Source: Candidatus Solibacter usitatus (GTDB lineage Bacteria > Acidobacteriota > Terriglobia > Bryobacterales > Bryobacteraceae). Taken from it: DNA of 52,870 bases. Location: assembly GCA_016213245.1 (NCBI GenBank), contig JACRBC010000106.1:1-52870 (forward strand), read 5' to 3'. Below, piece after piece: positions 11,101 to 19,341 of the stretch; within the stretch, counting starts at the first letter, position 1; each line of letters begins with the position of its first letter. The translations under genes were made by a program, and so were the position numbers. The notes under the pieces were generated by a model. The model worked only from the letters and a program-made list of their open reading frames with translations. It did not search any database and was not told the origin of the DNA.

Positions 11101-11401
11101 TGAAGTTCAGCTCAGCCCGCTGATCCACGGCCAAGGCGATGCCTCTCTGGGAGACAGGCTTGAAGCCGGCGTGCTTCAACTGCAGCTCATACGAGCCGGG
11201 CTGCAGAAGCGTGATGGTAAAGAGGCCGGACTCATTGGACTGCACCTGGCGTTCGGCGCCGGTGGCCGTGTTGCGACTGACGACCTCCACACCGGGGACG
11301 GTGGCGCCGCTGGGGTCGGTCACCCTACCGGCGATCTGGGCGGTCTGTCCAAAGGCGCCGGCGACGGACAGGAGTACCGGGAGGAACTTGAAAAGACGCA
11401 T
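8168..11401 (-). CDS. TonB-dependent receptor with carboxypeptidase-regulatory domain (Oar-like)
   Basis: A 1077-residue outer-membrane protein for energised uptake of a large substrate. It has a signal peptide (MRLFKFLPVLLSVAGAFGQ), then a carboxypeptidase-regulatory-like beta-sandwich at about residues 22-105 (IAGRVTDPSGATVPGVEV). A plug domain with MPLNGRNYIDLALMSGG follows, then a long beta-barrel ending in an aromatic strand (LQFGLKLIW). This architecture is expanded in Solibacter-type acidobacteria. It is first in a two-gene unit with the sulfatase and diverges from a membrane-anchored regulator across a 60-base gap. The ligand is unknown; the sulfatase suggests a sulfated carbohydrate (inference). 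Confidence 0.93.
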   Translation of the reverse strand: MRLFKFLPVLLSVAGAFGQTAQIAGRVTDPSGATVPGVEVVSRNTATGAERQVQSNESGLFTITLLQPGSYELQLKHAGFKPVSQRGIALAVDQRAELNFTLEVGAVNEQIEVKASVSRLNTVEASQGQVIDNQRIVDMPLNGRNYIDLALMSGGAVQSAPGSRIGGFSAGGQRVSQNNYIMDGLDNNSVELAAAGRRAEMVQPSIDAIQEFKVQTSAYAAEYGRGMGAVVNLTIKNGTNDLHGTAFEFVRNEVFDAKNFFTPTAAAKPPFKRNQYGMSLGGPVILPKLYNGRNRTFFFGDFESGRIRETATVANTLPTLRMRGGDFSELPSTKRIIDPATGQQFPGNVIPSSRLDPVSANLAKLYPSPQTANLANNFTYLSPRRQDVDKWDVRADQNIGSADNAFFRFSRHDTFLPDTPSLPAPAYGGGNLDYITEGYNTGAGWNHIFTPSLIMSVRAGWNYARFKRDNPASAMGRNFNKEFGIPGASDVPDGGFSQMNITGYRALGIGANNPVDRNSQNRQVSGDLSWIRGRHTIKTGASLLRSQNPIYNIRNTLGTYNFNGAYSGDGASDFLLGLSNQWSWQSPVTVSMRAWNLGLYVQDDWKLNNRLSINLGIRHEVSPPWYEKYNKMGIFDIDTTPGQATLVYARGDGSRYDRALVATDKNNFMPRLGFAFKLSEKTVIRSGYGLFYAYMENMGDSEFLIGNAPFAYGVTLTGSSTTPAVRLSTGPPPGATDLSKATGLQFSSYERHPKMSSAHQWNFDIQREFGQDWLVDIGYSGSRGLHLVRQYDANFSPAGPGSIDAKRTYTRLAIPGTGIVASPLGPVYSHRYDGNSIYHAMIAKVEKRFSQGFTVLSSYTWSKTIGDTCGSAVQGNTTGCGFQNLFNLRSERSVDNQDIPHRFVSSVLYDLPFGKGRPYMAASPAVVNGILGGWSVGSIVTLASAVPYNPTVQGNPANTGTYTVVQRPNIAGSAYSGARTLQRDFNVDAFIRPANFTYGNAGRNILRGRSQFNWDFSALKNFQLLEHLRLQFRFEAFTFTNTPRFNAPGNVLGTASFGVITGAATPRNLQFGLKLIW

Positions 11402-11461
11402 GGCGTTTGATTATCCCTTGGAACATAATGGTTGCATAGGTGAATTCTCTGTGCCAGAACG

Positions 11462-12733
11462 GTGATTCACAGGCAGAAGTTGCACTGGAGCAAGCATTTG
11501 GCGGCAGACGTGACAACGGGGATCACGCCGGAGCAGGAGGCGCTGGTGCGCCGCATCTCCGGCAGCCGGACCCTGGGCAGGGCCGCGCGGTTGCGCAAAC
11601 TGCTGGTTGACATCGTCGCCCATGCGGGCACGCCCGAGGAACTGACCGAACAGCACATCGGGATTCGCGTGTTCGGCCGTGGAGACGGCTACAACCCCGC
11701 CGACGACAATATCGTCCGCGCCTCGGCCCGGCAACTCCGGTCCAAACTGAAGGAGTACTTCGAGACCGAGGGCCGGAACGAGACCATGGTCCTGGACATC
11801 CCGAAGGGCGCCTATTTGCCGGTCTTCAGTCCACCGATTCCCGAAGCGCGGGCTCCAATCCATGACGCCTCGCTGCCTTGGCGGTGGATCACGCCGATGA
11901 CCGTGCTGGTGGTTTTCACGAGTTGGCTGGCGGTGGACAACGCGCGCTTGCGAACTCTCTCGATTGAGCCCGACACGCTGATGGGCCAGTTTCTGGCTGC
12001 CAGTCCCGGCCCAGTCCGCTTTGTCCTCACCGATTCGGCCTTGCCGCACATGAATACCATTCTTGGTGGGCCGCCGGCGCTGGAGCAGTATTCCAGCCGC
12101 GCGTTCATTCCTGAAGGGGAGCGCATTGCCGGTCAAAACCCGACGCTCAGCCGGGTCTGGCGAGGCCTGCTCGACCGCCAGATTACGTCGCTGGCCGATG
12201 TGGGCGTCCTCGCTCGGCTCTTGCAGACCCACCCGTCGTCCGCGCGAAGGATCGAGCTGCGGCATGCGAAGCATGTCCGGACGCGTGACTTCAAAACGGG
12301 CCACTTCATCATCACTGGAAGTCACATAGCGAATCCTTGGGCGGCACTGTTCGAACCGGGACTCGACTTTGTTCCGGACCGCGGGATGATCGTCGATCGA
12401 CACCCGCCGAGAGGCGCGCCGTCCGAATATAGAATGGATGTCCCCCCGCGGCGGGATTGGGCGGTGGTCGCCTGGGTTCGGAATTTGACTGGAACGGGCT
12501 CTGTGCTCATGGCGTCAGGCATCCGATTCGAGGGGACTGAAGGAGCCGGCGAGTTCCTTCTCAGCTCCGACGGCCTGGCGGAGGCGCGCAGATTGCTGCA
12601 GGTGGCGCCGGGAGCGGCGTTTCCCTCCTTTGAGCTCCTGCTCGAGACTTCCTCCATGGAGGGCACGGCGAAGGCATCGCGCATCGTGGCCTGGCGGCGG
12701 CATGAGGGATCGTTCGTCGCGCGCGTTCGATAG
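11462..12733 (+). CDS. Membrane-anchored winged-helix transcriptional regulator
   Basis: The 423-residue protein has an N-terminal DNA-binding region of a type common in Solibacter-like bacteria, about residues 25-122 (IGIRVFGRGDGYNP, VRASARQLRSKLKEYF, PKGAYLPVF). One transmembrane helix follows (about 142-158, ITPMTVLVVFTSWLAV), then a roughly 260-residue C-terminal domain with no recognised signature. The layout is like ToxR/CadC one-component regulators: a cytoplasmic DNA reader and an outside sensor. It diverges from the TonB receptor gene, so it probably controls that receptor-sulfatase unit. GTG 11462 is the track start; GTG 11510, with GGCGG six bases upstream, is a plausible alternative start. 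Function as regulator is inferred from domain layout and position. Confidence 0.8.
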   Translation: MIHRQKLHWSKHLAADVTTGITPEQEALVRRISGSRTLGRAARLRKLLVDIVAHAGTPEELTEQHIGIRVFGRGDGYNPADDNIVRASARQLRSKLKEYFETEGRNETMVLDIPKGAYLPVFSPPIPEARAPIHDASLPWRWITPMTVLVVFTSWLAVDNARLRTLSIEPDTLMGQFLAASPGPVRFVLTDSALPHMNTILGGPPALEQYSSRAFIPEGERIAGQNPTLSRVWRGLLDRQITSLADVGVLARLLQTHPSSARRIELRHAKHVRTRDFKTGHFIITGSHIANPWAALFEPGLDFVPDRGMIVDRHPPRGAPSEYRMDVPPRRDWAVVAWVRNLTGTGSVLMASGIRFEGTEGAGEFLLSSDGLAEARRLLQVAPGAAFPSFELLLETSSMEGTAKASRIVAWRRHEGSFVARVR

Positions 12734-12798
12734 AGGCGAGTCACAACACTATTTCAGTCCAGATCGAGACTGCCAAGGGGGTCCGTGGAAAGCGCGGG

Positions 12799-13749
12799 CT
12801 ACCGCCGTCTTGACGGGTGCATGGCCCGCCAGGCGGCCATCGACCGCGCCAGGTTCTCCTCCAGGCCGCCCTTGACGCTGTAGCTCTGGAGCGCGACCGG
12901 GCCGCGGTATCCCGCCTGGTCGAGCACCTTCAGGAAGCCCGCCACGTCGTAGTCGCCGCGGTCGAGCCGTTCGAGCCCAGCCACGCCTCCATTCCTCGTG
13001 ATGCCGTTGATGCTGGCGAGGTAGATGTGGGGCAGCGCCTCCCGGATCAGGCGGGCCATGTCGAAGTCCTCGCCGCCGCAGCGGCTGAGGTGGAACGAGA
13101 CGGTGTGAAACAGGTTCAGCGCCGTCCCCACGTTGGGGCGCCCGGCCTTGGCCCCGACTTTGGCCCCGGCCTTGGCCCCGGCTTTGGCCCCGGCTTTGGC
13201 CCCGACTTTGGCCCCGGCTTTGGCCCCGACTTTGGCGATGATGCGCAGGGCATCAGCCGTGGTCTCGACGTAGAAGCCCACGTGAGGATAGAGGCAGACG
13301 CGCAGGCCGTGGCGCGCGGCCACCTCGGCCACCTGCCTGACGTTGTCGACAGCGCGCTGTTCGGCCTCGGGGCCGTGGCCCTGCACGGTGAGCATCAGCA
13401 TGGTTTCGCGGCCGGCGAGCTGGCGGGCGGCCTCCGGGATGCCCTCTTCGACGGCCGGAGTGCGTCCGTCGGCGTAGGAGTGCACGTAGACGCTCAGCAG
13501 CCGCAGCTTCCGCGCGTCCAGCGCTTTGAGCATCTCGGGGATGCGGGCCGTGCCGGTGTAGATCCCCATGCCGGCGTAGCCGGTGCGCTGGAGCAAGGCC
13601 GCCTGCTCGTCGAAGGGCAGCTTCTGGTCGCGGCCTGTGCCGTTGTCGAAGGCGAAGAAGTCCGCCGGCAGGCCCTGGGCCAGGCATGCGGCGGCGGCCA
13701 GCAAGCTAAGCGCGGCCAGGCGCGCGGATGGGCGTATCGATGTAGTCAT
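12799..13749 (-). CDS. Secreted sugar-phosphate isomerase/epimerase-like TIM-barrel protein with internal repeat expansion
   Basis: The 316-residue protein has a signal peptide (SIRPSARLAALSLLAAAACLAQ) and the xylose-isomerase-like TIM-barrel pattern (PHVGFYVETTADALRI, NLFHTVSF, YLASINGI, VALQSYSVKGG). Such proteins in acidobacteria and planctomycetes are exported and often sit beside Gfo/Idh oxidoreductases. Residues 172-203 are eight tandem AK(V/A)G units. They stand where related proteins have a single short loop, so the ancestral reading was probably IIAKVGRPNVG. The start overlaps the end of the oxidoreductase gene by 44 bases, implying translational coupling. Substrate unknown; the repeat could impair or modulate the fold. 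Confidence 0.85.
   Translation of the reverse strand: MTTSIRPSARLAALSLLAAAACLAQGLPADFFAFDNGTGRDQKLPFDEQAALLQRTGYAGMGIYTGTARIPEMLKALDARKLRLLSVYVHSYADGRTPAVEEGIPEAARQLAGRETMLMLTVQGHGPEAEQRAVDNVRQVAEVAARHGLRVCLYPHVGFYVETTADALRIIAKVGAKAGAKVGAKAGAKAGAKAGAKVGAKAGRPNVGTALNLFHTVSFHLSRCGGEDFDMARLIREALPHIYLASINGITRNGGVAGLERLDRGDYDVAGFLKVLDQAGYRGPVALQSYSVKGGLEENLARSMAAWRAMHPSRRR
13141..13236 (-). repeat. In-frame 12-bp coding minisatellite, eight units
   Basis: Eight tandem 12-bp units encode AKVG or AKAG in the order V, A, V, A, A, A, V, A. On the coding strand each unit resembles GCCAAAGTCGGG, with small changes (AAA/AAG, GTC/GCC). Units are frame-preserving, so copy number can change without breaking the epimerase-like protein. 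The array is inside the gene, flanked by IIA before and RPNVG after. Confidence 0.92.
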
Positions 13750-14971
13750 TGGCCGCCTTGTCGTTGGTGAAGCGTTCTTTCGCGGGGTCCCACTCCAGCC
13801 GGCGGCCGGTATGGATGGCGATGTGGCCGAGGTGGCAGAGGGACGTCGTGCGATGGCCTACTTCGGCGTCGGCCATGGTCTGGCCGCGCGAGCGGACGGC
13901 ATCGATGAAGTCCTGCTTGTCGGTCTTGCGCGGCAGGGTGATCCAGTTGGCCCCGGAGGGCGGCGCCAGAATCGAGGGCTTGCTGGCCTCGATCCTGCCG
14001 GTGTCGTCGGCGAAGATCCAGCCTTCGGTGCCCTCAAACCGGACGGAGGGCTTGTCGATTTTGTAATAGAGCTGGACGCCATTGGCGTAGCGGTAGCGGA
14101 CCTCGAAGTCGAGCAGGACGTTCCAGAAGCTGTCGGGCCCGGGGTAGACGCCGCGGCCCTCGATCTCCACCGGCCCGGTGCGGTCGGTCCCGTTGCCGGA
14201 CTGGGCGATATCGTTCAAATGCGTGCCCCAGTTGGTGACCATCCCGTCGCAGTAGTCGAGCTTCCGCATCCAGCCCGGCCGGTCGTAGGAGTGCGGCTTG
14301 TGGACGCGGATCTCGGTATAGGGTGCGCGCGGCGCCGGCCCTTGCCAGCGCTCGTAGTCGAGCTCCGGCGGGACCGGCATATCGGGCGGCATCGGGCAAC
14401 CGACGTCGCCCTTGGGCACTCCGGTGCGAATGGTGTGGAGTTTGCCGATTCGCCCGTTGAGCACCGCTTCGCGGGCCTGGTGGTAGTGCGGCTTGGTGCG
14501 GTACTCGCTGTCGGTGCGAAAGACTCGTTTGTGCTTGCGGACCAGGTCGGCGAGCTGGCGGCCCTCGCCGATGGTGCGGGTAAGGGGTTTCTCACACGAC
14601 ACGTCCTTGCCCGCCTGGACGGCCGCGATCGACATGGGCACGTGCCAGTGATCGGGCGTGGAGATCATCACGGCGTCGATGGAGGGGTTGGCGAGGAGCT
14701 CCCGGAAGTCGCGGCAGGTCCTGGCGGAGGGGACCTTCTGGGCGGCCTGCTCCAGACGCCACGAGTCGACGTCGCAGAAGGCCGCCACCTGGACCTCCGG
14801 CATCGCAAGGAACTGCTTCAGATTCACCTGGACGGCCTGGCGGCCGACGCCGATCATGCCGACGTGGACCCGGTTGGAGGGCGCGTTGCGGCCAAAGACC
14901 GAAGCGGGAACGATGAGCGGCGCGGCGCCCAGAAGGAGGCCGCGGCGGGAGAAGCGAGTGTTTTCAGGCAT
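13706..14971 (-). CDS. Gfo/Idh/MocA-family oxidoreductase with twin-arginine signal
   Basis: A 421-residue NAD(P)-dependent dehydrogenase-like protein. The N-terminus FSRRGLLLGAAPLIVPASVF is a Tat-type signal. The Rossmann fold starts at VHVGMIGVGRQAVQ, and the CEKPLTRT motif marks the family's catalytic Lys. The C-terminal domain includes DYCDGMVTNWGTHLNDIAQ. Proteins of this kind oxidise or epimerise sugars or cyclitols in the periplasm, often with a tightly bound cofactor; the substrate here is not known. It lies 10 bases after the second TonB receptor and overlaps the epimerase-like gene, so the three form one operon for import and conversion of a sugar-like compound (inference). Confidence 0.9.
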   Translation of the reverse strand: MPENTRFSRRGLLLGAAPLIVPASVFGRNAPSNRVHVGMIGVGRQAVQVNLKQFLAMPEVQVAAFCDVDSWRLEQAAQKVPSARTCRDFRELLANPSIDAVMISTPDHWHVPMSIAAVQAGKDVSCEKPLTRTIGEGRQLADLVRKHKRVFRTDSEYRTKPHYHQAREAVLNGRIGKLHTIRTGVPKGDVGCPMPPDMPVPPELDYERWQGPAPRAPYTEIRVHKPHSYDRPGWMRKLDYCDGMVTNWGTHLNDIAQSGNGTDRTGPVEIEGRGVYPGPDSFWNVLLDFEVRYRYANGVQLYYKIDKPSVRFEGTEGWIFADDTGRIEASKPSILAPPSGANWITLPRKTDKQDFIDAVRSRGQTMADAEVGHRTTSLCHLGHIAIHTGRRLEWDPAKERFTNDKAANDYIDTPIRAPGRA

Positions 14972-14980
14972 ACTGTTCGC

Positions 14981-17900
14981 TCAGAAGTACAGTTTGAGGG
15001 CGAAGCGGAGCTGGCGTTCGCCGCTTGCGCCAAGGATCTCGGTATAGCCGTTCAGAGCGCGAATGCTGTTGTCGGCGTTGCGCGTGGCGCCCGAGGCGGT
15101 GGCGCCGGGCGTGCCGAACTGCGGCGTGTTGGTGACGCCGAACGCTTCGGCGCGGAACTGGAGGCGGAAGCGTTCGGTGATGCGGAAGTTGCGGAACAGG
15201 CTGGTGTCCAGGTTGAAAAACCCCGGACCGCGCAGGATGTTGCGGCCTGCGTTGCCGAAGCGGACGGCAGTGACAGGCATGAAGGCCATGGGGTCGAAGT
15301 AAGAATCGTTGCGCCCGTGGCCGCCCAGGATGGTCACCTTGGCGACGACCTGATCGGCGGTCTGGGTATTGCCGGGGGAGTTCACCGAGGTGCCGGCGGT
15401 GCCGACGGTGAAGGGGGCGCCGCTCATGCGGCTGAGGATGCCGTTGATCTGCCAGCCGCCGGCCAGCAGCGAGGGGAGGCCGGTGGCGGCCCATTTCTTG
15501 CCTTTGCCGAAGGGCAGGTCATAGATGCCGAAGATCTGAAGGTTGTGGGCACGGTCGAAGTTGGCCGGAGCGCGGTTTCGCTGCCACATAGCGGGCCAGG
15601 GCCAGGAGAGGCCGGAGTCGTTGTTATCGGCATAACCGAGGGCCTTGGAGAAAGTATAGGCGAGGCCGATCTGGGCGTCGGGGTTGAGACGGCGGTTGAG
15701 CTGCGTTTGCAGCGCGTTGTAGGAGGCGGTGTTGAAGGGGGCCATCATGTTGATGTTGGCAATGCGGCCCCATTGCGGGAAGAGCGCGCGGATGTTGTTG
15801 CCGCCGCCAACTCCCTGGGCGGCGTTGATGTTGATATTGGCGGTCTGGCGGATGGCGCGTGTGCCGACGTAGGAGGCCTGGACGTTAAAGCCGGCGGGGA
15901 TCTCGCGCTGCACGGTGAAGTTGAAGGACTGGAGGTAGCCGCGATTGTAGACCGTGGGCCAGGTCTGGGTGCCGACGGCCTTGGGCAGGTCGATAGTGCC
16001 TTTGCTGATGTCGGGGCCGGCGATTTCGGGGATGCCGGTTCGCATTGTCCCGGCGGCCTGGAAGGTGGTGGCGCCGGAGTATTGGGTGGAGATGGCGGCG
16101 GGGTAGGCGTCGCGCATGTAGCGGAAGGAGTTGGGGTCCACACTGATGCCGTAGCCGGCGCGCAGGACTGTCTTCTCGTTCAGGCGATAGGCGAGGCCGA
16201 TGCGCGGGGCGAGCTGGCCTTTGCCGACATCGACGCCCACATTGGTGGGGACTCCCCCGACGCCGCCGATGTAGACCTTGTCGGTAATGGGGTCATAGCG
16301 TTCGCCGCCGCGGTGATCGCGGGTGGCGAAGGGGTAGTACTCATAGCGCACGCCATAGTTCAGAGTCAGCTTGCGGGTGACCTGCCACTGGTCGCGCGCA
16401 TAGAAACCGAAGGAGGGCATGCGGACGGCGGCCGGATTGACGTACTGCAGGTCTTTGCCGAGGCCCTGGGCCAGGCCGAGCATCCAATCGGCCCAGCCGT
16501 TGTAAAGCGTGGGGGCGGCGCCGCCGTTGAGGGCGGTGAGGCCGCCGGTGAAGCTGAAGCCGCCGCGCGGACCGAATGCCGCCTGGGGCTGGAAATGGTT
16601 GATGGTGTAGTAGGAGTATTCAGCGCCGAAACGGAACGAGTGCGCGCCCTTCATCCAGCCGAGGTTTCCGGCCGCCACGTACTGGTTGTCACGGAACAGG
16701 AAGGGATTGGAGGGATTGGGGTTGCCCACGGAGGAAAACCCGCTGATGAGCAGACGCGGGTAGCCGCCCTGAAGTCGATCGGGACCGTTGGTGCCGGGGA
16801 TCTTCAGCTCCTCCAGGCCGTAGTTCTTGTCGATGTCGATGTTCTGGGCGCCCAGGCGCTGCCGGGTGAAGCCGACATTGGCGTCGAGCAGGACGCGCGG
16901 CGTGAGTGTGTAGGTGCCACCCACCGATGCGCTTTGAACCCGCCCGGGGGCGAGGCCCGGCTGGCCGCCGGCCAGGGCGTCGCCGCCGGCCGCGCCCAGC
17001 GAGGGCGGGTCGAAGATGCGGCTGGGCGAGATGCTGTAACGGCCGAACATCGACGACTTGTCGGTGGGGTTGTAGTTCACCTTGACGTCGAAGTTGTCGC
17101 GGTTGAATTCATAGGTGCCGGTGGCCAGGTAGTTGTTCGGAAAGGCGGTCTGGTTGGGTGTTGGCAGCTTGCCAGTCATGATGACGGCGGCGGGGTCGAA
17201 GCGGCTGGAGGGGATGCGCGAGTTGGGAAAGAGGCTGCGCCCCGTGCCGTTGGGATTGCCGGTGAGGGGGTCGAAGATAGCCGCTCCGGAACCGGTGAAA
17301 TCGCCCTGCTTCAGCAGGTCGTTGGGGATTGTGCGGAAGGCTGCGGCGGCGGTGCGCCTGGTGGTGCGCTCCCAGTCGGTGAAGACGAACAGCTTGTTCT
17401 TGACGATGGGCCCGCCGAACGTGCCGCCGAACTGGTTGAGGATGTTCTTGGGCGGCTGGTTGGGGTCGCCGCTGCACGAGTAGAGGCAGTAGAAGTAATT
17501 GCGCGCTTTCATGCGGCTGTTGTTGTGGAACTCGTGGGCGCTGCCGTGGAACTCGTTGGTGCCCGACTTGATGGAGACGTTGATGGCCGATCCGCCGGCC
17601 ATGCCCTGCTCGGCGTCGAAGCTGTTGGTGACGATATTGACGGTCTCGATGGCGTCGGCGGGCGGCACGTAGGCGACAATGTGGGGCAGCCACGGGTAGC
17701 TGACGGTGGCGCCGTCCAGGCGGGTGTTGTTGTTGGAGTAGGATGCGCCGTTGACGTTGGCGCCCATGGCACGCTGCGGGTTGCCGGCGTCGGAGTGGAG
17801 TTCGGAGGGTGGGCTGAAGCCGGGGATGAGTTTGTAGAGGCTCTGGAAGTTGCGTCCGGAGCCGATGGGCAGATTGGTCATCTGAGCCTTCGCAAGCTGG

Positions 17901-18346
17901 GCGCTGACGTCGGCGCGGTCGGTCTGCAAGGCGAGGGCGGCGGCCGAGACGGTGACGCTTTCGGTGACCTGGCTGATCTCCATTCGCGTATCGAGGCGGC
18001 TGACGGTATTGGCGTTGAGCGACAGGCCCTGCTGCACCACTGTGCGGAACGACCCGGCCGAGACGGTCACATTGTAAGTTCCAGTCTGGAGGTCGTTGAA
18101 GAAGTAGACGCCGCGCTCGTCGCTGGTGGTTTGGCGGACCACGCCGGTGGCGGTATTGGCGGCCTCGATCTTGGCGCCAGGCACGGCTGCGCCGGAAGCG
18201 TCGGTGACGTTACCGGTGAGAGATCCGTACAGGACCTGCGCGCCCAGCCGGGCCGATGGAAGACAGAGGGCCAGGGCCAGCAGCATCAGGCTGGGCGGCG
18301 CGAGGCCGGGCAACAGGCGGCGATTCGAATGCAAGTTCAGGGACAT
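14981..18346 (-). CDS. TonB-dependent receptor with carboxypeptidase-regulatory domain (second copy)
   Basis: A 1121-residue outer-membrane receptor of the same architecture as the one at 8168-11401, but clearly diverged. It has a signal peptide ending near LGAQ, a regulatory-like domain (LTGNVTDASGAAVPGAKI), a plug with MTNLPIGSGRNFQSL, and a barrel ending in an aromatic strand (LRFALKLYF). I chose ATG 18346 because GAGG lies five bases upstream; a GTG at 18352 is also in frame. It heads an operon with the Gfo/Idh protein and the epimerase-like protein. The gene's plus strand carries a very long antisense open frame that is a GC artefact. Confidence 0.92.
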   Translation of the reverse strand: MSLNLHSNRRLLPGLAPPSLMLLALALCLPSARLGAQVLYGSLTGNVTDASGAAVPGAKIEAANTATGVVRQTTSDERGVYFFNDLQTGTYNVTVSAGSFRTVVQQGLSLNANTVSRLDTRMEISQVTESVTVSAAALALQTDRADVSAQLAKAQMTNLPIGSGRNFQSLYKLIPGFSPPSELHSDAGNPQRAMGANVNGASYSNNNTRLDGATVSYPWLPHIVAYVPPADAIETVNIVTNSFDAEQGMAGGSAINVSIKSGTNEFHGSAHEFHNNSRMKARNYFYCLYSCSGDPNQPPKNILNQFGGTFGGPIVKNKLFVFTDWERTTRRTAAAAFRTIPNDLLKQGDFTGSGAAIFDPLTGNPNGTGRSLFPNSRIPSSRFDPAAVIMTGKLPTPNQTAFPNNYLATGTYEFNRDNFDVKVNYNPTDKSSMFGRYSISPSRIFDPPSLGAAGGDALAGGQPGLAPGRVQSASVGGTYTLTPRVLLDANVGFTRQRLGAQNIDIDKNYGLEELKIPGTNGPDRLQGGYPRLLISGFSSVGNPNPSNPFLFRDNQYVAAGNLGWMKGAHSFRFGAEYSYYTINHFQPQAAFGPRGGFSFTGGLTALNGGAAPTLYNGWADWMLGLAQGLGKDLQYVNPAAVRMPSFGFYARDQWQVTRKLTLNYGVRYEYYPFATRDHRGGERYDPITDKVYIGGVGGVPTNVGVDVGKGQLAPRIGLAYRLNEKTVLRAGYGISVDPNSFRYMRDAYPAAISTQYSGATTFQAAGTMRTGIPEIAGPDISKGTIDLPKAVGTQTWPTVYNRGYLQSFNFTVQREIPAGFNVQASYVGTRAIRQTANININAAQGVGGGNNIRALFPQWGRIANINMMAPFNTASYNALQTQLNRRLNPDAQIGLAYTFSKALGYADNNDSGLSWPWPAMWQRNRAPANFDRAHNLQIFGIYDLPFGKGKKWAATGLPSLLAGGWQINGILSRMSGAPFTVGTAGTSVNSPGNTQTADQVVAKVTILGGHGRNDSYFDPMAFMPVTAVRFGNAGRNILRGPGFFNLDTSLFRNFRITERFRLQFRAEAFGVTNTPQFGTPGATASGATRNADNSIRALNGYTEILGASGERQLRFALKLYF

Positions 18347-18426
18347 GGACACCTCAAGGATCTGAAGTCGAGTGCTGATGTATGGATGACCGCGGCCGCC
18401 GGTTTGTTGGGTGGGGGCGCCATTTT

Positions 18427-19341
18427 CTAGGGTCTGGTGTGGCTGGTGAGGCTGCCGGCCAGACCGGCGAGCTCTTCGGCGCCGTGGTCCTCATAGCGGC
18501 GGATGAGGCGAATGGCGCTGTGGCTGAGCTCCCAGCGGTAGGAGAGGCCGAGGACGACGAGCCAGTGGGCGGCGCTGGAAAGGACGACGAAGAAGTGGCT
18601 GGCAAAGAGTGCCAGGATCGCCTCCCCGCGCAGCCAGGGGGCGGTGGCGCCGATGAGAGCGATCAGGCGCAAGGCGAAGGAGGCGGCGAAGAGGCGCAAG
18701 GCGATGGCCAGGGCGCCGCCGCCCATTTCGCTGCTGATGCGGCACAGGACGACGGCCAGGGCTGCGGGCACAGCCAGTAGGAAGGGGCTGGCATATTGAA
18801 GGTAGCGGACCACGGCGTAGGGCGAGATGGCATCGGACAAGAGGCCGCGCCCGGCAAAGACCGGCGGCACAAGCAGCAGGATGGCCGCCGTCAGGCATAC
18901 GTCCAGCACCCTGGGGCGCACACCGAGGCCGAGCGAGGCGAAGGAGGACCACATGCTGAGCAGCGCCGCGATCATGAGCAGCAGGGAGAGCACGATGAGG
19001 ATCTGCCGCAAACCCAGGGCGGGGTAGCGCGCGGGGTCAAGCCGGCCGGCCAGGAAAGAGGAGACCTCGTAGAGATTGCGCAGGGCGTTGACGGCGGCGC
19101 CGAGCATCATCAGGCGCCAGCAGAGGCCCATGGCGGAGGGCCCTTCGTGATCCTGGGAGATCTTCCAGGCAAGCCAGGCGGCCAGCAGGTTGGGGATGAT
19201 GATGAGCATCGGGCCGGCCAGGTAACCCAGGATCCGGGTCTGAATTGGCCATGCGACAGTGGCCAGTTGAACGATGGCGCGAAGCGCCGTGAGGGCCAGC
19301 GCGGCCGCCAGCACGTTGCCGGGCCGAACGAGCCGCTGCAT
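18427..19341 (-). CDS. Polytopic membrane protein of the ECF-sigma operon, unknown function
   Basis: The 304-residue protein has about seven or eight hydrophobic helices (for example VLAAALALTALRAIVQL, LIIIPNLLAAWLAW, ILIVLSLLLMIAAL, LLAVPAALAVVLC, FFVVLSSAAHWLVVLGL) and a charged C-terminal tail. I do not recognise a family. Its ATG at 19341 shares one base with the TGA of the anti-sigma gene (TGATG), so it is translated by coupling to that gene. A larger open frame reaches up to 19680, but that part is out of frame over the anti-sigma gene and is not real. It may be a membrane sensor or a target governed by the sigma factor (inference). Confidence 0.78.
   Translation of the reverse strand: MQRLVRPGNVLAAALALTALRAIVQLATVAWPIQTRILGYLAGPMLIIIPNLLAAWLAWKISQDHEGPSAMGLCWRLMMLGAAVNALRNLYEVSSFLAGRLDPARYPALGLRQILIVLSLLLMIAALLSMWSSFASLGLGVRPRVLDVCLTAAILLLVPPVFAGRGLLSDAISPYAVVRYLQYASPFLLAVPAALAVVLCRISSEMGGGALAIALRLFAASFALRLIALIGATAPWLRGEAILALFASHFFVVLSSAAHWLVVLGLSYRWELSHSAIRLIRRYEDHGAEELAGLAGSLTSHTRP

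Noticed and set aside
13141..13236. CRISPR-like array
   Set aside because: Units are 12 bases with no spacers and encode in-frame peptide repeats, so it is a minisatellite.
13583..18430. Plus-strand open frame of 1615 codons
   Set aside because: It is antisense to a clear TonB receptor and oxidoreductase, has low-complexity Gly/Ala/Val/Asp composition and no domain; a high-GC artefact.
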